From NCBI GenBank assembly GCA_025200525.1, contig CM045762.1:28245600-28309599 (forward strand): DNA of 64,000 bases. Reading direction: 5' to 3'. Shown piece by piece: positions 33,272-44,695 of this stretch. Each line of letters opens with the position of its first letter. Within the stretch, counting starts at the first letter, position 1. The translations under genes were made by a program, and so were the position numbers. Below the pieces are notes generated by a model. That model saw only the letters and a program-made list of their open reading frames with translations, ran no database searches and was not told where the DNA came from. This stretch comes from Camellia lanceoleosa (taxonomy: Eukaryota; Streptophyta; Magnoliopsida; Ericales; Theaceae).

Positions 33272-34012
33272 CTCAACAAGCTTTTGGATCTGAGAGACTC
33301 TCTTCTTAACAGCTGCTTGAGTGCTCCCATCAGTTACTATCAATGTAGAATCCTTAGTTATCACCACCTTGGTAGCAGTACCCAGTACCTCCTTTCCAGC
33401 CTTCTCTAGGGTCAAACCCATGTCATCCCTAATTACAGTTCCTGCAAGACATGAGCTCAGAACATGAATATGTGAGGAATTTTAACAAATATACCCACAG
33501 TTTGACCAAATTTACCTTGTTATGGATGCAAAGTCACTTTTAGGATTTAAAACTAACTAAATTCAAATGTTCTAGCCACTTTTCCCATGATATCATCATT
33601 ATCAATGCCTCAATCATCATTATAGTCAGTCCTAGTTTGTGCCTTCAGATAATATAAAACACTAACTGGTGTATATTAATGTATTTCTGCTATAATAATG
33701 GTTTGTTTTGATTTATTATAGACATTATTTACTTCAAATGCACAAATTGTGGTGTATTTTAGTGGTTAATCAACTACCTCCAGTCAAGATAGCAATGTCA
33801 TCTAAGTAGTGGCTCTTGCGCTCTCCAAAGGCAGGAGCTTTAATAGCAGCTGCCTTCAGGATGCCCCTGAGTTTGTTCCTAATTATCGGAGCCAGAGCTT
33901 CCTGCTCAATGCCCTCTGCAACTATCACAATTGGGTACTTCTCCTTAACAACATTGTCCAATAATTTAAACATCTCCTTTGGGTTTGTGATTTTTCTGTC
34001 GACCAGAAGTAA
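33272..34012 (-). pseudogene. CPN60B: Captured fragment of plastid chaperonin Cpn60-beta (two exons)
   Basis: Cpn60-beta is a subunit of the chloroplast GroEL-type folding chamber. Two adjacent exons and their intron are present on the minus strand. Exon a (34012-33778) reads [20 protein letters not shown], then [47 protein letters not shown]. Exon b (33441-33272) reads GTVIRDDMGLTLEKAGKEVLGTATKVVITKD, then DGSTQAAVKKRVSQIQKLVE. The exons join in frame across a donor GTAGTT and acceptor TTGCAG. GGTVIR and GDGSTQ-like blocks favour beta over alpha or mitochondrial forms. Only the apical-domain region is present, so it cannot make a chaperonin. Intron retention shows capture at the DNA level by the CACTA element. 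Confidence 0.9.
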
Positions 34013-35795
34013 CTGCAACCAAAGCACCCTGTGAATACTCCCCGCGGGACAATGCTGCAAATGCTATGCTTGACAAAGTGTTAACAGCCCTACCTGGCAA
34101 TCGTGTAAACCATTTAGAATCTCTTTAGGTTCTGAAATTTGAACACAACATAGAACAAGTCCACTTTCATTTCAAATTTTCTTTTATAAGTTTCATAACA
34201 TAACTAGAGATTTATCTATAGGCCATTTAGTTAGGTACAAACAGCCAACAAAGAAAAAAAAAAAGCAAGTCCAACGCTATCTGAAGCCAAGGACTCTAAC
34301 TGCTGCTAAATGGCGCAATGTAAATATATTGGTTATCAAATTACCATAATATGATGTTAAATTCTAGAGGATTAAAAATAAAAAGGATTTCAAAAAATGG
34401 AATGAATTCAAATTACTCTAGGTTCTAAAGGTCAGCAAAGTCCATATCAAATACAATAGAATGGCATGTACATATATTTACTAATAAGATGGATAAGAGT
34501 GCTACCAGGTTCAGATAATGAACATGTTACTATACCTTCAGTTTAGCAAGAAATTCCTTTGAAACTTATCTTCTTGATTGCGACTTTCTGCACCCAAGGG
34601 AGAAATTAGGAAAGATAATATAGATACTTAGCATCAGAAACCACCACAGCACTATTAAAGAGCATTAACTTATGCTTCCCAATCTATGTGCAAATAATAT
34701 TCACACAAACTACTTGCATTAATGATCAAAGTGCATGATGCATATGTAAAAGTAAAGAGATATTACAATAGGCAATCATGGTATTCATAACTTTCAACCA
34801 TAAGAGAAGTTAAAGAATATGAAACATGTACACCTTCTTTTGTGGATGGTGCTTTACTAACAACTGAAGAGGATTTTGGTTTGGGAGTAGCAAGAGTTCA
34901 TCAGAATTACAATAATACAACTACAACTTGCACATCTTGGTTTCAAATTCCCTGCACCAGAAAATTTTCAATCCACAAAACACTCAAAGATCCAGCATCA
35001 AACACTTCTTGCGAAAAAGATACTCAAGGTAAATGTCCACTTAATCCTATACGAAAACTATTTAAAATACCTTAATCTTCAAATTTGTCCAAATTTTCAT
35101 CCCAATCAGCTACCCTTTCTTGGATTCCAGGTTGCCAACCTTAACAAAATCAACAAAAAGGAAGAAAAAGAAGTTACAAAATCAAAACAAAATAATGAAA
35201 ATAAAATAGAGCAGGGAAAACTGATTTTCAGCTATTTCCTTGCTAGGAAAATTGTTTGTAGTTTATATGCCAATATAGAGGCAACAACTTCACTTTTACT
35301 ATTTTCTATACAGTTTAAATTTTTCAAAGAAGGAATAAGGGTATACCACAAAACAAAGAAGAAAGTGGCCTCTTAATTAACACACAAGATTGATTGCGAC
35401 CAATATGGCATAAAATTTCAAAATAATAGAAGTAAAAACATCAGCCTTCATCAATTATATGCTTGTAGAGGCAGGGTAATGCATACAAGAATTGTGAGAA
35501 AGGAAAATAAATAAATAGATCAGTCTTTCTATATTCATTTACCACTTACATTTGTTATTTAGAATAATCTTAAATCATCTAGACAATGAAATCATCAGCC
35601 AAAAAAAAAAAAAACTAAAACCTATTAAAGGACGTGCCAAAAAAAAGTAGGATGTGTGATGGAAAATTGATCATAGAAACCCAGTTTAACTAAAAGAGCT
35701 ACCTTCAAATCACAAGCTCTGAGATAAGTTAACTTACCAACATGAAAACTAAAATATAAAAATTTAATCAACCTAGTAAAAGGAATTGCACTTTT

Positions 35796-36190
35796 CAATA
35801 ATATATCCCACCATGTGCTTGAAAAAAACATTGTGCTAAGAAAGGGATTCAAAACCAAAAACCAAGAACACAAGCAAAGGATATGAAAGTCAAAGCACAA
35901 GAATTACATATTATATTTAGATAAAATATGCCAATGTCCAGGAGTGATTGTAATTAGTAAATTCATCACTAAAGCCTAAAAAAAACTGATATTCAATAAT
36001 ATATCCAACCATGTGCTTGAAAAATACATTGTGATAAGAAAGGGATTCAAAACTAAAAAACAAAAACACAAGCAAAGGATATGAAAGTCAAACCACAAAT
36101 TACATATTATATTTACATAACATATGCCAATGTCTAGGAGTGATTGTAATTAGTAAATTCATCACCAAAGCCTAGAAAAAACTGATATTC
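35796..36190. repeat. 198 bp tandem duplication in CACTA-1
   Basis: The block from CAATAATATATCC (35796) through TTCATCACTAAAGCCTA recurs from 35994 to about 36190 with roughly a dozen changes. It is non-coding. Confidence 0.9.
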
Positions 36191-37532
36191 TATTTAGTTC
36201 TCAACAATCACATGGAATAGAATGAAATGCTCATTTCTTAAATTTCCCTATGGAATGATCATTTGCAATGTATTTTTTGTTATTCTTTTAGTCACCCAAA
36301 CATAAAATAATGCATATTTTGATGTATTAAACATTTCATTCCAATGAACCAAACACTAATTTAAATGGACTATGTATGTATGTAAAAGATCGTTCAATCC
36401 AAACTGAGAACTATACATGGTAAAATATTTATATAATTTTTAATTACAAAGATAGAAAAGGTAAAAATCACACACTCCAAAATGCAACAATAATTGTGAT
36501 TTACACCAAGAAACAATCAATAGCAGCTAAGACATGGCAGAGCATTCTCTCTACAATCAAACTGTATTGTCCCAAGTTCTTAGACCCCTTTTAACCGTTA
36601 GTTTGATTGCCCAGTGGACTTTTGGGCTTGTGGCCAATGTTATTGTCCTTTTAGCATACATTCTAGAATTTATTTTTTAATTTTTATTTTATTTTTAAAT
36701 AACCCCAAAAAAAAACTTTAAAAAAAATCCAGCATTTTTTTTGTAAGGGCTATTATATATAACATTTTTATGTCACCAAACTTTTCATCTCCTTGGTGAT
36801 TTCTCATATATAACATGACAAGTTTCAAATATAGCCATTTACTATATATATATATATATTTGAAACAAAAACTCACAAGAAAACAATATAAAAGTATAGT
36901 AAGAGCCAATCACTCTTAGTAGCATTTTATCAAGCACCTAGGAGGCATAAATAACATATATATAGTTTTCTTCTCTGCTGGACAGTGAAACAAAATAAAT
37001 ATATATAAAGATACCTAAGCAAACACAGATAAACATAATCATCCAAAGACAACAACGAGAAACAAAGACAAGAAATCATCATACAAAACACAAATCATCT
37101 TGTTATGGAGTCACAATTTTGGGTATATGTTAATATTTAGATACATGCAAACATGTGCAAACATCACAGAGAGACAAGGAAGAGAATCACTTCATACAAA
37201 TTTTCTTTCCAGCAACAACCTAGCACAAATCTTGAACAAAACAAATGGTCAAAGTAAAATAGGAGCCATTAGAAATAATAATAAAATTACCTAAAAAATT
37301 GGCAATGGCAACAAAATCTTAATTTTTGGATCAAAACCCCCAAATAAAAACCCTAAATTTTCAATTTAAAACTTAACTTCTCAAAACCATTTTTCCCCAA
37401 ATCACTAGACATATACATGAAATAGAACAAATGGTGATTGAAAAATATGAACAGAGTTTCACAAGAAACAGAAAAATCTGTCTCCGTTCAATCAACACCT
37501 CTTGACAGTGGTGGTTTTGAAACCCTAGCTTC

Positions 37533-37538
<6 letters not shown>

Positions 37539-37567
<29 letters not shown>
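37539..37567. repeat. (GA)n microsatellite
   Basis: Uninterrupted AG repeats of about 29 bases inside CACTA-1. Confidence 0.95.
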
Positions 37568-37577
<10 letters not shown>

Positions 37578-37699
37578 AGAAGTAGTTTACCATAAAAAGA
37601 AAGAGAATCTGTAATAGAGAGTTGAAATCAAAATCGATGAGATGATCAAAATCGAAATCAAAACCAAACAAACAATTAGTAATCACTTTAATAGAAATC

Positions 37700-37918
37700 A
37701 ACAAAGATAAGAGGAAGGAGATGAGGAAGCAATGTACCAGGTAACCCTTCTTCGATGAGACGATTCACAGAGATGAGATTGAGCTCCCTCCAAACTTCTC
37801 TCTTTTGATGAAGCGTTCTGGGTTCACTTTGATTATAAGACAAAGCCAAAGCCTTTTGGGTTAACCCTGGTTTTGCCCAAAGTATCTTCTTCGAACCCTC
37901 TCTCTTCTCCCCCAACAT
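37700..37918 (-). other. Exon-like ORF in CACTA-1, unrecognised
   Basis: On the minus strand an ATG at 37918 opens a frame reading MLGEKREGSKKILWAKPG, then REVWRELNLISVNRLIEEGLPG. At about 37740 it meets GGTTACCTG followed by GTACAT, a possible splice donor. A (GA)n run (TC on the minus strand) and a CTAGGGTTT motif lie further along at 37510-37570, typical of plant leader or intron sequence. This could be a first exon of a second captured gene; I do not recognise it. Confidence 0.3.
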
Positions 37919-38029
37919 CTTCTGAGTTTATATGTTCCTTTACGATTAGAAGAAACTCATTTTAGGTGAATCTTGTTTATTCGGTCATTAAAATAAAAAA
38001 AAAAATTCAAAACGACGTCGTTTTGACAA

Positions 38030-38345
38030 GAAATTTATTGGCGACGAAAATTATTATGTTGCCATAAATGTCATTCACCTTTCAGCAACTATTTTAATTT
38101 CGTCGCCAAAAAGTCCAAATTGGCGACAAACATTTTCGTCGCCATATATTAATTTCGTCACCAAAACTTTTTTAGCGCTCTCGCGCAAAAAATTAAATTG
38201 GCGCCAATCATTTTTGACAACGAATTGAGATATTTGTTGCTAATGATGTATTTTTTGGCGACGAACACGTATATTGTCGCCAAAAACATACAATTGGCAA
38301 CTAAATTCAATTTGGTTGCTAAAAAACGTCGCCAAAAATGCTTTT
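38030..38345. repeat. CACTA-1 right subterminal repeats
   Basis: Repeated TTGGCGACGAA, TCGTCGCCA and TTGTCGCCAAAAA motifs lead into the right terminal inverted repeat. The palindrome AAAACGACGTCGTTTT lies just inside, near 38010. Confidence 0.9.
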
Positions 38346-38609
38346 TGTTGTAGTGTTAGTTCGATCCTATAATCGTAACTTTTTTGTTTTATTACAGTTG
38401 TCTCTAAAAAATAGGCAGAAATATATTTTGAAAATAAACCATCTTTTTTTAAAAACAAACACAATAAAATAAAAACGTTATAATTATTGGATTGATTTAA
38501 TTTTTTTTTATAGATGATATACATTGAGGGTCTTATAAAATGAATGGTTCAGATTTTCAAAACATCACTTGTAGTGAGCCACATGGACCCTTCTAATTCT
38601 CTTTTATTG

Positions 38610-40230
38610 TGTCACGTCCCGGATTTACGAGGTCTGGCCCACGTGAGTAAACCATCCAACGATAGATGATAACTAACAACACTAGTGCAGATGTATATAT
38701 ATAGCCACACAGTACATGTGTTATTCTAATTTTATAGATACAACATCTAAGTTGAATGGATGCTCTGTAACTAAAACATACAAAGATGTTATAATCAAAT
38801 TAAAATGTCTAAAGGCTTATATCATATACAAAGGGTGTAACCCTTACAAGAATGGCACACGGCCAACAGTAACATAAATGACCCAAGGCCTACAAATAAA
38901 GGAACTACCCTGCAAGGTTTCGAATACAATTTCACGATCTCAGTCCACATCCACATAAGCATACTTGAAAAAATATTTTTAGCTATGTAGGGTGAACATA
39001 AAGCCCAATAGGAAATATTTCAAAAATTAAATATGCTTCACCAGTACAAAGGATTATGAATGCAATACATACATATATAATATGCCCAAATGCATTATCA
39101 AATCCACTTGTTTTCACAACAAAAACCCTTTCTTCCTCTTCTTCAAAACATTTCATTTATTCAAAACGTTTTCCGAATTCAATGCATTAGTTTGATATAA
39201 AATCCATTTCCACAAGTCAATCTAGGTATCTCAATACCAACTAGCGATTTCATTGTCAATTCCAATACGAATATATCGTTAACTAACAACAATTACATTG
39301 CTAAGACTGTTTTAAAATCATTTCTTTCCAAAACCAAAATGATAATAAATAAAATGGGTAAATCTTCAAAACCAATACAACCTTTCACGGAAATTTTATC
39401 AGCGGGAAACAATCAAACAGGATCCATGTAAATGTAGGCTATACAAGCACTACCATTGCCTTTTTACGAAAATTTCGTCCGCAGGATCGGCACCCATGTA
39501 TCGCGCAGTTTTCGGCACTTTCACCTTGGACACACAGGCCAACTTATTTGATGTAACAACAATCATTTCTCAGATATACCATTTTATTTATCCTTTCCAA
39601 ATAGCACATTACATGTGGTTCAAAATATTATTTTTCCAAAATAATGCAAATGTTCCCAAACATAATGCGAGAATTTTAAAAAAAATCTCTTTCCAAAACA
39701 TACAATTTAAAATTTCAAAATCCATTACATGCTCTATGATATGTATTATTTATAAACAACCCAGTTTGCCTAGTTCGCATGCAATTTCTACGACAATCAT
39801 AGCTATCCTCTACTGATAGCCCAAAATAGATTTCTCTAAACAGATAAATAAATTCCATTAAAGATACACTTTTTTAAAATCTCAAATGAGAGTGATAATA
39901 CATATCAAACTCCACCATCATCATTAATCATCATTTCAATTTCACATTTCTCAATATTTATTTCATTTCCTCTTTACAATCTCAACATTTACATTTTAGG
40001 GCATAATCTATTTCCTCTTTGAAAATCCATTTCAATGCAAAAAATATTTCATTTTAATATATATCAACTCCAATTTCATAATCACAACATTTTTTCAAGA
40101 AAATATTTAAAAACTTCTCTTTTACATTTTGATTTAATAATCCAACTATTTCCCAAAAGATCAACATTTTAGAATTTCTCCAAATTAGGGCTTTTTACTT
40201 TTTAACAACTTATATGCATTTTTGTAAGTG

Positions 40231-40262
<32 letters not shown>

Positions 40263-41088
40263 AAACAAACAAACAAACAAACAAACAAACAAACAAACAA
40301 ACTTTTTTGTAGCTAAACCATAGCTCAACAATCCCATTTGGACAAACCCTTATTTACAAAAACAAATTTCCAAAAATTAATCCAATAACAATGGAATCTA
40401 TATATTTAAAATGCACAACAAATACACTACCAAACTCATATTGAGTTTAAGAAATAGATTCTACTACTTGAAGCAAGAAGGAAACAAGTTATAAAATCAC
40501 CGGTGGCGAAACGGCGATCCGTTGAGATTAAATGGAAGCCCTCGTCGTGCTCTACGTTTTGGTATATGGAACTAAGGGTCAAAGATATATAGAAATAGAT
40601 GAAATCAAGCCTAAAAAGCTTGAGAAATAAAAAATGGCAGAATAATAGAGAAAGAGGAGTGAAAAATGAAGAGATTTGACCCAAAAAGTGACTTTAAAAG
40701 ACCTGATTCTGCACAGTACGCTCGAGCATTGAAAGTTGCGCTCGAGCGCACTATGATCATAGCACAGATTCTCAAATTTCAAATAAGCATAACTCTCTCG
40801 TCTGGACTTCATTTAAGGTCGTTCTTGTGTCCAAATTGAAACCCTGGAAGTAAGCTTTCCAATGGTTCTAGCCTCACATCAAGATTTAAAGTGTGGAGAA
40901 AGAAAATGATAAAAGAGTGAAGATTACTCAATAACAACTATTTGAATTTGGAGTTTTTGATTCAATCTCACTCAACCACTATAGTAACACCTAAACCAAG
41001 GCTTAAACATTGACTAAAAAGGTTCCGAATCAAGATAATCAAAGAGTCAAATATAATTCCATTATAACAGGAAGTACATAGTGCTACA
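38610..41088 (-). repeat. Element C 3' LTR (left copy)
   Basis: 2479 bp, plus-strand ends TGTCACG and GTGCTACA. It carries an A-run plus (CAAA)n stretch at 40231-40302 that the other copy lacks. By eye it differs from the right copy at many positions, clearly more than the element B LTR pair. Confidence 0.88.
40231..40302. repeat. Poly(A) plus (CAAA)n microsatellite
   Basis: About 31 A residues followed by ten or more CAAA units. The equivalent position in the other LTR (about 47579-47595) has only an A-run. Confidence 0.97.
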
Positions 41089-44000
41089 ACCTCCCCACCT
41101 TAGGAAATTTCATCCCTGAAATAGAAGAAACACTAACACCCAAAAGCCACTCAACGATTACAAAGGATACAACACTAACCTACGTTTAGATCCATCGTGG
41201 GATAAGTTCCTAGATTCTAGGATCAATATCTCGGGAACCCAAAGATGCCAGAACAACAAAACACCAGGGAACAAACATGGATGCCTCTTTGACCTACATA
41301 ACTTGTAGTGGTCTATGAGACAAGAAACAACAACCACCACAACAACAATGATAACCACTCAGACTCAAAGATGTCAACCATGCCTGAATCACCGACAACA
41401 CCGAAATCACCACCGAGTGCTTAAACACTCGGACACAGAGAATAAGAGAACTCCTCGCAGACCAGACTCTCGATCAAGTCTCAGAACGAGAACACAAGGC
41501 AAAATACGGCTAAAGAATAACGAATATGGCATAACAAGCCTTGGACAAATTCTAAACCCCTGTAAAGTAAACACATAGCACGTAACTAGCAACTCAGGAT
41601 AGATCACAACACACTGCACAGCACAAGGTACCATATCCAAATTAAAGAAAATTCCTTACTTTTCCTATTTGTCTCAAAACACTTCACTTTTTGAAAAAAG
41701 CACTCAAACTGCACCGTTACAATCTACATACATTTTCAACTTTCCACAACAAAACTCACAAATTTCCAAACTGTTTATCTGAAAAACATAGATGACATTT
41801 ATAACACAAAACCATTTTCATTTTGTTTCTGATTTGTTGGATTCAAATTTTTTTTTTTTTTTTTAAACTGAAATTTTATGTTTTAATTCAAAATCGTTTT
41901 AGTTCAAGAAAAATACTCAAGGCCACAACACCAAGAGACTTTTTTTTTTTTTCTCCCTCAAAATCATTCATTAGCATTCCTCTAGTGAACCACAACATGG
42001 TCACCCAACAAAACCCAGCACACCTACGGTGATGCCACAATACCAAAACCAAATTTCCACGATGAGAATCCCGAGAAATTTTCAAAATGCCAGCAACACA
42101 ATAACACAAGAAAAAGAAATTTTACACTCACAATTACATAATGGCGCACAAGCATAGTAGAACTATAACCCCAAACCTGTTACCTCAAACTTAAAATAAC
42201 TTCCCAACTATCCACATGAAATGTACATGCCACACTAAAATATCGATCAATTACACAATCCTTCAATTCCATCATATTCTTGAGATAACTATATATTAAC
42301 CAATCCAAATGCCAACCAATATATTATTTAACACCACTATCCCATACTAGCCTCCAAACACTAACATACCACTTATCTACATATCTCATCACTACACCAA
42401 CACATATTACCTAACCAAATCAACTCCGAGATGGAGCTCCTCACACAATCTTACATTCTCATTGAATCACACCGAATTTCTTAAGTTAACCTATATTACC
42501 TCAAATCTTAGCCCATCCCCTACACTTGTGCCTATATGGCAACACTACCTCGCACCACACTTGAGTTTGAGCTGAACTCCCAAGGATCATAATACACACT
42601 CACCCCAAGACCAATGAAGTAAATAACAAACTTACACAACTCACTACGCGCTCCACACAACCTTACTATACCACTAGAAGTTCCATCCTCAAACTAAAAC
42701 CATAACAGAAAATCACCCCAACACTAGGGATCTTACATGGGGTTCATAAACAACCTCCACTTATGACGAAAGTAATTTAACTTAGCATACATTAAACCAC
42801 GAAACAATACAATAAGCATAATATTACCACACCAAGGCAACCTCACAAGATAGTCTCATGACCAATCCCTTTCTATACATCTCCTAACAACATACCTCTA
42901 CATACTGCCAATCCAAAACAAAAGAACCTATACTTAAAAACAATTCCATAAAACCAACAACTTCTACAATAGACTAGAAATAACTGCCCTACAAAAGAAA
43001 CTCAAGTCACTCTCATGCTAACCACTCTTACTAACTCAAAGACCAACACTGCTAACTCCCAAAGACCTAATAAGGAATTCTTAAATATGTTATAAGGACA
43101 TCAATCCATCTAACCCATTTCTTGGTATGAACAACAATACTCCAACACCAAACACCCCCATAATGGGTTCCAAATACGCACAAACTACTCGAGCGACCAA
43201 AGCACCATACTTCTAGAAATTACAAACAGAAGTTAACCGCTCGAGCGCAAGAAGTACCACTAGAGTGAAGAATACCAACTCTCAAAAGTTTTGTAGACAG
43301 AAGACCACCGCTCAAGCGCAAGAAAGACCGCTCAAGCACAACACCGCTAGAGCGCAGAAGACACCGCTCGAGCTAAAAATACACCCTCCTAGTATCTTTG
43401 CAGACCTACCAAAGTACTGAGAGTTCTCAAAGACTGCTCGAGCGTAGAAAGTATTACTCAAGCGTTGAGGCCAAAATCTAGACAAAATTTCTTTTGAAAA
43501 ACAAACCCCGACTTGTTCCAAATGCAACCACGATACTCAAACAACTCAAATCAACAAGGAATAAGATAAACAAGGATATGAACAACCATTAAAGACAAGA
43601 AAACCTGAATGGTCTAAACCAAAATCATCATATCTCCAATATAAACCAATAACCAACATCAACCAAACTGAATATATTGATTGGTAAAACTTCACAATCA
43701 CAATAACCCAACAAGTCACAATGACATCCAACCACGTATCATCTACAAACAGAAACCTCAAGCCTAAATGTCCCAATATGCTCTACCAACCTCGAGGGAA
43801 GTCAAACAACAACTCACATCCCAACCAACCACACTCCACAATACTAACCTCCAAGTTAATAACACCATAGTCGGAACTATACACCAACGCTACCTACATC
43901 TACAAGGACAATCTCAACTCTTCGTGTTCTAAAACCAACACCCCTTCCGCGGGTTACAAGACTTAAAACAATTCATTCAATCGAAGAACACGCCCCACGC

Positions 44001-44695
44001 CTCTGACCACTCAAGGTTACAACTAATTTCAACACATACTAATCCACGGACTAGACGTCACTTAAATAAGATAACAACTCCATCCAACCACTAAGCACAA
44101 AGGACTCAAAACACCACTATTCCTCAAAGACATACTAATTGTCACTAATGACAAACCAACACCAACTCACTACTTATGCTAATACACAACATATCACTAG
44201 TATAGCACTTACTGAGGTGCCCACTCCGAGTCCACTACTCAATCCAAAATGTTTCTATAAGGAGGGAAACACACAGCTTAGGATACATAACACTTGCACC
44301 TTTCCCCAAGATACTAACACAACACAATCACATAATAATTACTCAAACAACCCCATTGAGGCTCCAATTAATTTACATACCATCTACCACATAACACTTA
44401 ACACGTAATTGCGCTAAGTCTGCAAAGATAATCATTCATTCTAGTACTCGCTTAGATTTCTCATTAGAAGCAACGTTGATCAAGCGCGTTTCCAATAAGA
44501 CCTGCACGTTAGTCAATAGACACTGAATAATATCCATGAGTCTCAACACCATGTCCACAAAAAATGCAACAGATAAGTATGTTATCATTTAGCACACAAC
44601 ATACAAATGTCCTCACTGAGTATGATAAACCCATTATGGCTAACCACTTTCCACGAGTCCAAGGTTTTCAAACCCGGTTAGTTTTGATACCGATT
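41089..44695 (-). other. Element C internal region without gag-pol
   Basis: About 3.6 kb that is strikingly poor in G on the plus strand (C-poor on the sense strand), especially 42100-43100. No gag, RT or integrase motif is visible in any frame. A cluster of GCTCGAGCG-type motifs lies at 43180-43470. Confidence 0.7.

Larger units (their letters stand above)
34100..37690. other. CACTA-1 interior without recognised genes
   Basis: AT-rich sequence possibly derived from captured introns. Apart from the 198 bp duplication I see no coding similarity. Confidence 0.4.
30814..38355. mobile_element. CACTA-1: non-autonomous CACTA (En/Spm) transposon
   Basis: The left end reads CACTACAACAAAAAACACA and the right end is TTTTTGTTGTAGTG, its inverted copy. 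TTA flanks both sides (30811-30813 and 38356-38358), the 3 bp duplication expected of CACTA elements. Both subterminal regions are filled with TTGGCGAC/GTCGCCAA motifs in direct and inverted forms, the presumed transposase-binding sites. No transposase is recognised. The interior has a 162 bp tandem array, captured chaperonin exons and other gene-like sequence. Confidence 0.93.

Noticed and set aside
31869..33309. Several plus-strand ORFs with SLFRLEQAVRAKFRWFRW-like repeats
   Set aside because: They arise from the 162 bp CACTA-1 array and are not coding.
33272..34012. A functional chaperonin gene nested in the MATE intron
   Set aside because: Only two internal exons are present, without start, end or flanking exons, and they lie inside CACTA termini.
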